37,862 nt of DNA from Thermoflexales bacterium (GTDB lineage Bacteria; Chloroflexota; Anaerolineae; Fen-1058): positions 1 through 37,862 of the forward strand of contig JAUQXC010000160.1 in NCBI GenBank assembly GCA_030834825.1. Reading direction: 5' to 3'. Position 1 is the first letter of the stretch; each line of letters begins with the position of its first letter. Positions 7,150 through 14,690 of this stretch are shown piece after piece. The position numbers were made by a program, and so were the translations under genes. A model generated the notes under the pieces. It saw nothing but the letters and a program-made list of their open reading frames with translations. It did no database searches and was not told where the DNA came from.

Positions 7150-7935
7150 ATGACGACGACGATTGCATTAGCGGGCAAGGGCGGTGTCGGCAAAACCACC
7201 ATCGCCGCGATGGTAATCAAGTATCTGGCACAGGCGCAGCCGGGGGCCGTGCTGGCGATTGATGCGGATCCGAGCAGCAACCTCAACATGGTGCTGGGAC
7301 TCGATCTGGATTGGACGGTGGGCGAGATCCGCGAGGACATGCTGTCACAGGTCAAGCAATCGCTGACGGCGGGTGGCGCGGCGATGGGTGCGTTGTCCGG
7401 CGGCATGAGCAAACACGATTACCTCGATCATCACATTCGCTCGTCGCTGGCTGAAGGCGCGCGCTTCGATCTCATCGCGATGGGGCGCGGTGAGGGGCCG
7501 GGCTGCTACTGCGCGGTGAACCACAACCTGCGCGAAGTGATCGACGCGATGAGCAAGAACTATGCCTACGTGGTCATCGATAACGAAGCGGGCATGGAGC
7601 ACCTGAGCCGCCGCACCACGCGCGATGTGCAGCACCTGCTCATCGTGACCGATCCGACTCAGCGCGGCATCGTCGCCGCCGAGCGAATCGCGGGCTTCCG
7701 CCAGGAACTTGATATTCGCATTGAGAACAGTTATCTGATTCTCAACGACATGACGGGCGCAGTGCCCACGCCGTTGCTGGCACGCATCCAGCAGCTGGAT
7801 ATTCCGTTGCTGGGCGTCGTGCCGCATGACGAGACGGCGAAAGAGTTTGAATTCAACGCGCGGCCGTTGGTGGAGTTAAGCGAAGAGACGCCGCTGTACC
7901 AGGCCGTAGCGGGGCTGATGCAGAAGATCTTATAG
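7150..7935 (+). CDS. CooC/AcsF-type MinD/ParA-family ATPase
   Basis: A 261-residue P-loop ATPase from ATG 7150, with GGAGTGAGAG just upstream; the longer ORF start at 7048 reads through non-homologous sequence. The deviant Walker A GKGGVGKT is at residues 9-16, the IDADPSS switch around 37-43, and a GPGCYCAVNHNLRE segment carries C119 and C121. That CYC form with a following asparagine-leucine-arginine is typical of CooC/AcsF maturation ATPases, which load nickel into CO dehydrogenase or acetyl-CoA synthase. It is related to but clearly diverged from the ATPase at 2553-3326, so the two probably serve different clients. No client enzyme is encoded nearby. Confidence 0.87.
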   Translation: MTTTIALAGKGGVGKTTIAAMVIKYLAQAQPGAVLAIDADPSSNLNMVLGLDLDWTVGEIREDMLSQVKQSLTAGGAAMGALSGGMSKHDYLDHHIRSSLAEGARFDLIAMGRGEGPGCYCAVNHNLREVIDAMSKNYAYVVIDNEAGMEHLSRRTTRDVQHLLIVTDPTQRGIVAAERIAGFRQELDIRIENSYLILNDMTGAVPTPLLARIQQLDIPLLGVVPHDETAKEFEFNARPLVELSEETPLYQAVAGLMQKIL

Positions 7936-7953
7936 GACACGGATTGACAACGA

Positions 7954-8011
7954 GAAACCGGGGTTCTACCTTCATGACTGCTTGCGAGTCAAGCTGTAGA
8001 AACCCGGTTTC
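7954..8011. repeat. Inverted repeat of the GAAACCGGGTTTCT type
   Basis: Two 16-base arms (7954-7969 and 7996-8011) are complementary except for one position, and each arm is itself nearly palindromic around CCGG. They lie between convergent genes (CooC-like + and DUF5655 -). The same core recurs at 19805-19819 inside the ceramidase-like gene. A run of U after the hairpin is missing, so it is better seen as a dispersed repeat, perhaps reused as a transcription barrier, than as an intrinsic terminator. Confidence 0.6.
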
Positions 8012-8028
8012 TGATGAGAAACACTCTC

Positions 8029-8385
8029 TTAGGCGACCTCTGCCCACGCCGCTTGTAACCAGTCACGAACTTCACCGTCGATGTCTGCTGTGGAGTACAG
8101 CTCAAGATGATGCGTGAAGCGCCCCGGTCTCGGCTCGACGATTTCCTTCCAGCGTGATGATGGGTCTCGATAGTGGAATGACAAAGTCAGCACCAACGGA
8201 GCATGTTTGCCGTGCAGGTAGCGATCAGGAATCCAGGCTCGAGCAAAAGCCTTCTTGCGGCAGAAGGCCACCTGGCTCTTTGTGACGCGGATCTCCACCG
8301 GCCCTAAACTCTCAATGGCCCCACGCAGCGCCTCGAAGATTGACCGGGAGTTTTCCTGTCCGGTGAAGAATTCGTCCAGCGTCAT
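8029..8385 (-). CDS. DUF5655-like domain protein
   Basis: A 118-residue soluble protein whose pattern matches the small DUF5655 family: an N-terminal helix (TLDEFFTGQENSRSIFEAL), then a strand-rich part with VEIRVTKSQVAF, a central FARAWIP segment and a C-terminal HHLEL..STADIDGEVRDWL. Proteins of this family have no known enzymatic role. They occur alone or fused to restriction or DNA-binding domains. There is no clear ribosome binding site in front of ATG 8385. Instead, a long near-palindromic repeat begins 16 bases upstream, which could have separated the gene from its original promoter. Confidence 0.75.
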   Translation of the reverse strand: MTLDEFFTGQENSRSIFEALRGAIESLGPVEIRVTKSQVAFCRKKAFARAWIPDRYLHGKHAPLVLTLSFHYRDPSSRWKEIVEPRPGRFTHHLELYSTADIDGEVRDWLQAAWAEVA

Positions 8386-8401
8386 ATATTTACCATGGGA
8401 T

Positions 8402-8499
8402 TAGAGCAGTTTCCAGGTTGATTTACCGCACCACCTGCTCCTGCTGGATGGTTACATCCAGCAGGAGCAGGGTCGTAAACGGAATTGGAATCTGCTCTA
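8402..8499. repeat. 98-base near-palindromic element (MITE/REP-like)
   Basis: The two halves are homologous inverted copies: both begin TAGAGCAG, share TTCCA and TTTAC at matching distances, and end in a perfect 16-base arm (8435-8450 and 8455-8470) around a GTTA loop. The outer right end (8497-8499) forms the TAG stop codon of the asparaginase gene. There is no U-tract and no encoded protein. The layout of long imperfect terminal arms with a perfect inner stem suggests a mobile or dispersed palindromic element. Confidence 0.75.
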
Positions 8500-8985
8500 G
8501 ACTTCCTCAAACATGCGTTTGTCACGATTCTTGCGGCATTTGAATGGATCGAAGAGGCGGCCATTCATGGCAATATACACGCCGTGTGGCAGCGCTGATA
8601 CCGCCCCCACCGCCGCACCGATGTTGAAGACGGCATCGCTGGATTTGAAGCGCGCCGGTTCCATCGCGCCCGTCAACACGATGCACTTGTCGGTGATGGC
8701 GCTCAACTTCTGCGCCGTCTCGATCATCGTGTCGGTGCCGTGCGTGATGATGATGCGGGGAGCGGGATCGGCGGCGACCTGCTGCAGCACCCGTTCCCGA
8801 TCGGCGTCATCCATGTCAAGGCTGTCCTTGCGCAGTAGCGATTCGACCTCGTACTCAAACGCGATGGGCAAGCCATCCAGAATCTCGCGCACGCTGGGAA
8901 AGCCCACCTGATACTCGCTGAGTTGATCGAAGTACACCTTGTCGATGGTGCCGCCCACCGAGAATATTTTGATCTTCACAGGCAC
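8497..8985 (-). CDS. Short-form asparaginase-domain protein
   Basis: A 162-residue protein that corresponds to the N-terminal, nucleophile-bearing domain of type I/II L-asparaginases. It has the first active-site threonine in SVGGTIDK (about residue 13) and the second Thr-Asp pair in ITHGTDTM (about 90). The usual C-terminal domain is absent. Free-standing short forms with the same ending style (RLFDPFKCRKNRDKRMFEE) are known in bacteria, so it is probably complete, though amidase activity is unproven. The GTG start at 8985 overlaps the stop of the upstream gene by one base (TAGTG), behind GAGG, so the two are co-translated. The stop codon lies in a palindromic repeat. Confidence 0.85.
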   Translation of the reverse strand: MPVKIKIFSVGGTIDKVYFDQLSEYQVGFPSVREILDGLPIAFEYEVESLLRKDSLDMDDADRERVLQQVAADPAPRIIITHGTDTMIETAQKLSAITDKCIVLTGAMEPARFKSSDAVFNIGAAVGAVSALPHGVYIAMNGRLFDPFKCRKNRDKRMFEEV

Positions 8986-10031
8986 TAACCTCGCTGGAGT
9001 ACCTGGCCCGTCTGTGCCAGCGTCTCGATCGCCCGATCGGCGATCTCGATCGTCGTTGGCCCCAAGCCGCAGGCGGTGGTAATGAGGCTGCGCTGGGCGA
9101 ATTCTTCCACTCCGATTGAAACTCCGCGCCCGCGCGCTTTGTCGCTGATGAGCTGGATGCCCGCCCGCAGCCGCTGCGCCAATCCTTCCGGCGTGACGTT
9201 GAAGATCCCTTCGTTGTTAGGAATGATGCCCCAGGCGAGGTTACCACCCCGATCGAGGAAGGCGCGCACTTCGTTGGGGTACAACGCCAGGTTGTCCAGA
9301 TATTCGTAGGCGTCCAGATTGAGAATGTCCACCGAGGTTTCCATCAGCACCGACCAGTCGGTGTTGCCACAGCAGTGCACCCCGGCGAGTGCGCCCTCGG
9401 CGTGAATCGCGTCGAAGACCTCATTGAGCAGCGTCACCACCTGCTCGCGGCTCAGACTGATGAAGGCCGATCCGAACGAGGCCATGTAGGGTTCGTCGAC
9501 GAAGATGATGACGTTCGAGCGGACTTGCTTCAATTGCCGCACCTGCCAGCGTGCGTTGAAGGCCAGCTGCTTCACGATGGGATCGGCCAACTGCTCGTTG
9601 TACAGACTCGAGCGCAAATCCTGATCGACGACGGTCAGCCCAAAGCTGATCGGGCCGGTGACGTGCCCCTTGGCCCACTCGCCCGGAGTGGATTTCAAAG
9701 TGTCCCACATCGTGTAGAAGCCGGCGGCATAATCGGTTGATAACGCAAACGAATCGACATCGTCGGCCAGATAACGCCCATAGAATTCTTCCAGCGCTGG
9801 GGAAAGATCGCCCGTGGTATCAAAGGTGACCTTCTCTTTGATTTCGTCGATGACGATGCCCGGTAGACCGGCGCTGTACTGGGTATACATGTTCTCGCGA
9901 AAGGTGCGGCGGGGCAATTGCGGCCAGGCCGGGATTTGAACTTCGCGCGCCAGACGCGGACACAGGACTGCTCCGTCGGGGTGCGGAAAGCTGCCGATGA
10001 GGGTGGTCACAAACGGTTGTTCGAATGCCAT
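8985..10031 (-). CDS. MetE/uroporphyrinogen-decarboxylase-like zinc TIM-barrel protein
   Basis: A 348-residue protein related to the C-terminal catalytic barrel of cobalamin-independent methionine synthase and to UROD-like methyltransferases. The opening TTLIGSFPHP is the family signature. A zinc site is visible as H219-C-C221 (VHCCGNTDW) and C321 (TTACGLG), matching the His-x-Cys and distal Cys ligands of MetE. The N-terminal substrate-binding barrel of true MetE is missing, so it may move a methyl group between another donor and a thiol. An AGGAGT lies 7 bases before ATG 10031. It is co-transcribed with the short asparaginase and divergent from the glycosyltransferase, with 55 bases between the starts. 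Confidence 0.8.
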   Translation of the reverse strand: MAFEQPFVTTLIGSFPHPDGAVLCPRLAREVQIPAWPQLPRRTFRENMYTQYSAGLPGIVIDEIKEKVTFDTTGDLSPALEEFYGRYLADDVDSFALSTDYAAGFYTMWDTLKSTPGEWAKGHVTGPISFGLTVVDQDLRSSLYNEQLADPIVKQLAFNARWQVRQLKQVRSNVIIFVDEPYMASFGSAFISLSREQVVTLLNEVFDAIHAEGALAGVHCCGNTDWSVLMETSVDILNLDAYEYLDNLALYPNEVRAFLDRGGNLAWGIIPNNEGIFNVTPEGLAQRLRAGIQLISDKARGRGVSIGVEEFAQRSLITTACGLGPTTIEIADRAIETLAQTGQVLQRG

Positions 10032-10086
10032 CAGAATGACTCCTGAAGAAGATACACGCCGGCGCTATTGTAATCGATTCGCGCAA

Positions 10087-11703
10087 ATGCGGGAATGGCT
10101 GCGCGGTGGTAGACTTCGTCGTAGGTGGGCGCACTTGAAATCGATCTTCGACTTTCGCTACTTACTCATCGTTCTGATCTGCCTGGTGGCCTTTGCCCTG
10201 CGTCTCGGCCCGTTGTTCGACAATCGCTTTCATCCCGACGAAGCGTTGTTCAGCACCTGGGCGTTGCAGCTCGCACGCGGCGAGAATTTCCTGCTGGCCG
10301 GAGTGCCGGTCGACAAGCCGCCGCTGCTGATCTACCTTACCGCGTTGAGTTTTTTTATCTTCGGTCAAAGTGAACTGGCGGCGCGGGTACCGAACTTGCT
10401 TGCCAGTGTGGTCAGTGTGCCGTTGGTGTATCAACTCACGCGACGCGCATACTTCACCGGTAGGAGTGCTTCGCATGCTGAGCGGACTCTGAGCGAGCCT
10501 GAGCAAAGCGAAGGAGAGTCGAAGCGGCAGTCGAAGCATGCTCACGCTGACGATCCGGCATTCGTCGTAGCGCTGTTGCTCGCCCTCTCACCCTTTGCCA
10601 TTCTCTTTGCTCCCACGGCCTTTCTCGATCCGCTGATGGTCATGTTCGGTCTCGCTGCCCTCGTCGCCGTCTCGCGGGGCCGAGCGGGTTGGGCGGGTAT
10701 CTGGTTAGGCCTGTCATTTGCCACAAAAGTGCAAGGTCTTTTCTTTGCGCCATTGTTACTTGTCTTCTGGATAGCATGTCAGCCTAAACAGTCATCCCGT
10801 CACCCTTTCATCTTGTCACCTGGTCATTCGCTCTGGCGCCTTTTACTAGCTGGCCTATCCATCATGTTGGCCGTGCTCCTCTGGGATCGCCTTCGCGGCG
10901 GCTCGCCCTTTTGGGTGCAGCAGACCATCAACTATGGCGGCATCCGCGTGATCTACGCCAGCGAACTCGGTCCGCGCCTGATCGGCTGGTTGAACTTCCT
11001 GCCGTACTTCTTTGGCCCGATTATTGGAGCGCTGGGCTTGATCGGCCTGCCGATCTTGCTCTATCGTGATCTCACCCGTGATGCCCGCACTCGATCGGCC
11101 TGGATCGATCTGTGGCTGTTCACCTATACGATCGGGTTCCTGGCGCTTCATTGGTTTCTCGCCTTTCCCGTTTGGGATCGTTACTTGCTTCTTCTCGTTC
11201 CCATTACTGCGCTTTTGTTCAGTAGAGCTGTGTATCACCTTGTCACCTGGTCACCGCATCACCGTGTCTCTCCTCCTCTCGTTCTCTTTGTCATTGCTCT
11301 CACGCTGTTGCCCTTCAGCCTTGTTGCCGCGCGATCCGGCTATCCGATCGGTGGCGATCATGGCGCGAACGACGGTATCGAACCGGTCGCCGATTTTTTG
11401 AAATCGCTGCCACCGGGCACTGTCGTGTACGATCACTGGCTGGCCTGGCAGTTGGGCTACTACCTGGGCGACGGTTTTGCGTATGTGGCCTACTTCGACA
11501 CACCCGCTGCCCTGGCCGACGATCTGCGCGTGTTCGCCCGAGGCGACGATCGCTATGTCATCTTTCCGGCGCGCGAAGCACCCGACAAGGTGATCGACGC
11601 CATCGGGCAAGTGGGGTATACTCTGACGCCGGTGTTCACCACACAGAACCGTTTTGGACAGACGTCATTCACTGTTTACCAAATCATCAAACGAAAAACG
11701 TGA
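10087..11703 (+). CDS. ArnT/PMT-type membrane glycosyltransferase (GT39/GT83-like)
   Basis: A polytopic membrane protein of 538 residues with about ten hydrophobic segments. The first loop carries the acidic HPDEALFSTWAL motif, which in PMT/ArnT/STT3-fold enzymes supplies the catalytic aspartate, followed by DKPPLLIYL. A soluble C-terminal part follows. It probably transfers a sugar from a polyprenyl-phosphate donor to a surface polymer or protein outside the membrane. The start is uncertain: ATG 10087 gives a short basic leader before the first membrane segment, ATG 10036 and 9997 are further options, and none has a strong ribosome binding site. The protein carries an in-frame hydrophilic insert (about 30 residues) and two octamer-encoded stretches, all in loops. 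The YfhO-like gene follows directly. Confidence 0.85.
   Translation: MREWLRGGRLRRRWAHLKSIFDFRYLLIVLICLVAFALRLGPLFDNRFHPDEALFSTWALQLARGENFLLAGVPVDKPPLLIYLTALSFFIFGQSELAARVPNLLASVVSVPLVYQLTRRAYFTGRSASHAERTLSEPEQSEGESKRQSKHAHADDPAFVVALLLALSPFAILFAPTAFLDPLMVMFGLAALVAVSRGRAGWAGIWLGLSFATKVQGLFFAPLLLVFWIACQPKQSSRHPFILSPGHSLWRLLLAGLSIMLAVLLWDRLRGGSPFWVQQTINYGGIRVIYASELGPRLIGWLNFLPYFFGPIIGALGLIGLPILLYRDLTRDARTRSAWIDLWLFTYTIGFLALHWFLAFPVWDRYLLLLVPITALLFSRAVYHLVTWSPHHRVSPPLVLFVIALTLLPFSLVAARSGYPIGGDHGANDGIEPVADFLKSLPPGTVVYDHWLAWQLGYYLGDGFAYVAYFDTPAALADDLRVFARGDDRYVIFPAREAPDKVIDAIGQVGYTLTPVFTTQNRFGQTSFTVYQIIKRKT
10461..10550 (+). repeat. Dispersed-repeat insertion inside the glycosyltransferase gene
   Basis: About 90 bases encode an Ser/Glu/Arg-rich stretch (SASHAERTLSEPEQSEGES and on) that interrupts two membrane segments. 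The DNA has inverted elements (GTGCTTCG near the left end, CGAAGCAT near the right) and CCTGAGC/GTCGAAGC words like those of common intergenic repeats in Chloroflexota. The length keeps the frame open, so the host protein tolerates it in a loop. Confidence 0.6.
10792..10831 (+). repeat. Octamer tract, five TCAYYNNN units, in coding sequence
   Basis: Five successive 8-base units (TCATCCCG, TCACCCTT, TCATCTTG, TCACCTGG, TCATTCGC) lie in frame in the glycosyltransferase gene. Gain or loss of one unit would shift the frame. Confidence 0.6.
11235..11266 (+). repeat. Octamer tract, four TCACCNNN units, in coding sequence
   Basis: TCACCTTG, TCACCTGG, TCACCGCA and TCACCGTG follow each other without spacers in the glycosyltransferase gene, in a hydrophilic stretch (HLVTWSPHHRVS). 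They belong to the same repeat family as 10792-10831, 11709-11740 and 14209-14240. Confidence 0.65.
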
Positions 11704-11708
11704 TGCGT

Positions 11709-11740
11709 GTCACCTTGTTACCCTGTCACCATGTCACTTC
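11709..11740 (+). repeat. Octamer tract spanning the YfhO-like start codon
   Basis: Four GTYACYNT-type octamers (GTCACCTT, GTTACCCT, GTCACCAT, GTCACTTC) run from just after the stop of the first glycosyltransferase gene into the next gene. The likely ATG start at 11731 lies within the third and fourth units, so copy-number changes would alter the start region. Confidence 0.6.
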
Positions 11741-12399
11741 GTCTCTCCATCGCTCAGTTCCTCAATCGTAAAGACCTGCTCGCTTTGGGCATATTGCTGG
11801 CACTGGTCCTGGCTTTCTTCTGGAAGCTGGCATTGACCAATCTCCTCATCGCGCGCGGCGACATCTTCTACTACTTCTATCCCTATCGCGACTTTGCCGC
11901 GCAGGCCGTGCGTGAAGGGCGCCTCGCGCTGTGGAACCCCTACCTGTTCATGGGCACGCCATTCATGGCGAATAGCCAGGCCGGGTTCTTCTATCCCTTC
12001 AATCTGGGGCTGGTGTGGCTGGAAACGGCCCGCGCGATCAACTGGACGATCGTGCTGCACATCTTCATTGCGGCGAGCGGCGCATATGCGTTTGCGCGAT
12101 CGCGATTGAAGAGTTCGATCGCGGCGTCTCTTTTGGCGGCCGCCTCCTTTGGGCTCGGCGGCTACCTCGGCACGCAGATCGAGCACATCAATCAACTGCA
12201 AGGGCTGGCCTGGATCGGGTGGATATTTCTGGCATACGAGTCAGCGGTCAGCAGTCAGCCATCAGCAGTCAGCCATCAGAAATCTCAAGTGGATTCCGCT
12301 GGCGCTCTTGATCACACTGCAATTACTGGCAGGTCATACTCAGTCAGTCTTCATCACGCTGGTCGGTTTAGGCACTTATGCATTGTGGCAAATCATTGA
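11731..12399 (+). CDS. YfhO-type membrane glycosyltransferase/flippase-like protein, N-terminal fragment (frameshifted)
   Basis: The first part of a YfhO-family membrane protein: a hydrophobic helix after MSLRLSIAQFLNRKD, then the family-like GDIFYYFYPYRDFAAQAVREGRLALWNPYLFMGTPF region with its acidic loop residues, and three more membrane segments. From about 12276 the frame reads unrelated residues and stops at 12399, while the true continuation is in the next frame. The break coincides with a heptamer tract at 12241-12275. ATG 11731 is used as start; GTG 11707 is an alternative and neither has a clear ribosome binding site. Family members are thought to transfer sugars or modify surface polymers. 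This copy is off unless the frame is restored. Confidence 0.75.
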   Translation: MSLRLSIAQFLNRKDLLALGILLALVLAFFWKLALTNLLIARGDIFYYFYPYRDFAAQAVREGRLALWNPYLFMGTPFMANSQAGFFYPFNLGLVWLETARAINWTIVLHIFIAASGAYAFARSRLKSSIAASLLAAASFGLGGYLGTQIEHINQLQGLAWIGWIFLAYESAVSSQPSAVSHQKSQVDSAGALDHTAITGRSYSVSLHHAGRFRHLCIVANH

Positions 12400-14542
12400 G
12401 TCGATCTTTGCGGCGCGTCCAATCGGCTGGCGTGGTTACGCACTACGGATTACGTATTACTTGTCGCCTCTCATTCTTGCTGCAATCGTTGCTATCGCGC
12501 TCTCTGCGATTCAACTTCTGCCCACGCTCGAACTCACTCGCAATTCAGCCCGCAGTGGCGGCCTGCCGACGAACCTGGCCGTGTCCTTCTCGCTCGATCC
12601 ACGTCTGTTGGGACGCGCCCTGCTGCCTGATTACGAGGGCGCACTGCCGGCGGGCGGCGAGTTCACGGCGTTTTTCTCGGTGGCCGCGTTGGTATTGATG
12701 ACGATCGGCGTCACCACCCTGCGACGTGCCACACGCCCGGCACACGCTGTCGTCGTCGTCGCCTTCATCGGATTGTTCTTCGCACTCGGCGGTTACAATC
12801 CACTCTACTATTTGCTGTTGAAAATCCCCGGCTTCGATCTGTTCCGCGCGCCTGCGCGTTGGATCGTGCTCTTGGCCTTTGCCGGATCGCTGCTGGCCGG
12901 CCTCGGCCTCGACGCCATACGCGAGCGCAAAGTGTCGCGGAAGACAGTGCTGTTGGCCGTGGCTGTCATCGCGATTTTGCTGGGACTCGTTTGGATCAGC
13001 ACTGGTCTCACTCCCGCAGGCGCTTCTGGCCCGCTGGAACGACCTTCCACTCCGGCTCTCTTGCTATGGCTTGGCGCGCTGTTCATCACGCTCCTTCTTG
13101 CGTTTTACACTTCACGTTTCACGCGCCACTCGTCACTGATCACCTTCTGCATCCTGCTTCTTGCAACTTGCGAACTCTTCCTTGCCACCCGCCCGCTCGC
13201 TTACAACTCCCACACCACGGCGCCTGACGCTTTGCTCAGTCTGCGTCCGCCGATCACTTATTTGATGCAAGCCGGGCAGGGGCATACGCCACCCGATCGC
13301 TTTCTCTCGATCTCCGACATCTTCTTCGACCCCGGTGACCTGACGGAGTTGCAAGCCATCTTTGGTGATCAACTCCCCAAGGATGCTTTCTACGACCTGA
13401 TTGTGGCGACGAAGATGAAAGAGATCATCGCGCCGAACCTGCCGCTGTACTATCGCCTCCCTGCCGTCGACGGTTACGATGGCGGAGTGCTGCCGTTGAA
13501 GAATTACATTGAATTCCAGAAACTCTTCCTCGATCCGGCGTTGATTCAAACCGATGGCCGCTTGCGGGAACAACTCAAATCGATCCCGGATGCGCGCTGG
13601 CTCGATCTGATGAATGCGAAGTACATCATCACAGACAAGGTCGGCGATCAGTGGTATGACGGCGTGCTGCACGATCTACGGCTTACAACCCCCGTGGCTG
13701 CCAACGAGGTTGTCTCGACCACGCGTTTGCCGGCTTTACGCGCCGATGCGCTAAGTGTGGTTTACTCTGATCCCCGGGGCAAGGGGACATTGGGGCAAAT
13801 CGAGGTCACTTTCGAAGATGGCTCGGCTCAACAACTCATGCTGCGCGATCAACCGCTTGAGACAAAAGAGGGCCGCTCGGCAGTGCGCTTGACGTGGGGG
13901 CTACCGCAGCGTGTAAAGTCGCTGCAAGTGACGGGAGTCGCCGGATTAACGCTGCATGGCCTGGCGTTGATCGATCAAACGGCTGGCGCGTTCCAATCGT
14001 TTGTCGTGGCGCCACAGGGTCAATTTGAAGTGGTGCATTCCGGTGACGTGAAGATTTACGAGAACCGCACGGTATTGCCCAGGGCCTTCTGCGTGAGTCA
14101 GGTCTTGTCTGCGGCAAACGATGAGCAAGCCGTACAATTGATGCAGGTTGCGCAATTTGATCCGGCGAAGACGGTTGTCTTGAGCGGCGAATCTGCCGGT
14201 CCAACCGATCACCTTGTCACCTTGCCGCCTTGTCAGGCACAGCCTGTCACCTATGAACCTGAACACGTCATGATTGACGTGAATGCCTCGCGAGACGGCT
14301 ACCTCGTCCTCACCGATGCTTACTATCCCGGTTGGACCGCCACGGTCGATGGTCAACCGGCTGACATCGAACGGGCCGACCTCATGTTCCGCGCCGTGAA
14401 AGTCTCGGCGGGACAGCATCGCGTGGAGTTCTGTTATCAACCGCAGTCATTCGCCATCGGTGCGGTGATCTCGCTCGGGACGGTGCTAGCCCTCGTGGGG
14501 GTGTGGCTCGCCGCACGCCGTCGCAGATCAGCCGGCGATTAA
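12149..14542 (+). CDS. YfhO-type membrane protein, C-terminal fragment (frameshifted)
   Basis: The listed ORF opens at TTG 12149, but only the part from about 12276 onward (SAIRNLKWIPLALLITLQLLAGHTQ) is homologous to the family; the first 40 codons are an out-of-frame copy of the upstream fragment. It contains about seven more membrane segments, the ALLPDYEG and YNPLYYLLLKIPGFDLFRAPAR loops typical of YfhO proteins, a large extracytoplasmic domain and a final NRTVLPRAF...DAYYPGWTATVDG...GQHRVEFCYQPQSF...I membrane ending. Together with the preceding fragment it would make one protein of about 930 residues. It belongs to the same surface-polysaccharide or glycosylation pair as the ArnT-like gene. 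Confidence 0.78.
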   Translation: MGSAATSARRSSTSINCKGWPGSGGYFWHTSQRSAVSHQQSAIRNLKWIPLALLITLQLLAGHTQSVFITLVGLGTYALWQIIESIFAARPIGWRGYALRITYYLSPLILAAIVAIALSAIQLLPTLELTRNSARSGGLPTNLAVSFSLDPRLLGRALLPDYEGALPAGGEFTAFFSVAALVLMTIGVTTLRRATRPAHAVVVVAFIGLFFALGGYNPLYYLLLKIPGFDLFRAPARWIVLLAFAGSLLAGLGLDAIRERKVSRKTVLLAVAVIAILLGLVWISTGLTPAGASGPLERPSTPALLLWLGALFITLLLAFYTSRFTRHSSLITFCILLLATCELFLATRPLAYNSHTTAPDALLSLRPPITYLMQAGQGHTPPDRFLSISDIFFDPGDLTELQAIFGDQLPKDAFYDLIVATKMKEIIAPNLPLYYRLPAVDGYDGGVLPLKNYIEFQKLFLDPALIQTDGRLREQLKSIPDARWLDLMNAKYIITDKVGDQWYDGVLHDLRLTTPVAANEVVSTTRLPALRADALSVVYSDPRGKGTLGQIEVTFEDGSAQQLMLRDQPLETKEGRSAVRLTWGLPQRVKSLQVTGVAGLTLHGLALIDQTAGAFQSFVVAPQGQFEVVHSGDVKIYENRTVLPRAFCVSQVLSAANDEQAVQLMQVAQFDPAKTVVLSGESAGPTDHLVTLPPCQAQPVTYEPEHVMIDVNASRDGYLVLTDAYYPGWTATVDGQPADIERADLMFRAVKVSAGQHRVEFCYQPQSFAIGAVISLGTVLALVGVWLAARRRRSAGD
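12241..12275 (+). repeat. Heptamer tract at the YfhO frameshift
   Basis: Five TCAGCNN units of exactly seven bases (TCAGCGG, TCAGCAG, TCAGCCA, TCAGCAG, TCAGCCA) are followed by a degenerate sixth (TCAGAAA). The two halves of the YfhO-like gene meet here in different frames. Removal of one unit (7 bases, i.e. 1 modulo 3) would bring them into frame. Confidence 0.8.
14209..14240 (+). repeat. Octamer tract near the 3' end of the YfhO-like gene
   Basis: TCACCTTG twice, then CCGCCTTG and TCAGGCAC, in frame and encoding part of a loop (DHLVTLPPCQA). Fourth member of the octamer family in this two-gene locus. Confidence 0.5.
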
Positions 14543-14672
14543 AATCGCGCCTCGTGGGTTAAAGCCGCAATGTCGGCCTGCGCCGACTGCAATCGGCCGC
14601 ATACCTTGTCCGCGCAGGGGCGACTTCGATTCACTGGGAATTGTTCAACGTGCCGTCGAAACCGATTGCCTG

Positions 14673-14681
14673 TGCTATAAT
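14673..14681 (+). promoter_or_regulatory. Extended -10 promoter of scpB (leaderless start)
   Basis: TGCTATAAT combines a perfect TATAAT (14676-14681) with an extended TG motif. No good -35 lies 16-18 bases upstream. Transcription would begin about 7 bases further, at 14687-14689, next to ATG 14691, leaving almost no 5' leader. Confidence 0.6.
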
Positions 14682-14690
14682 CCCCGCGCT

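Noticed and set aside
8382-8564. 60-residue minus-strand ORF over the palindromic repeat
   Set aside because: It is encoded by the repeat itself and overlaps two supported genes.
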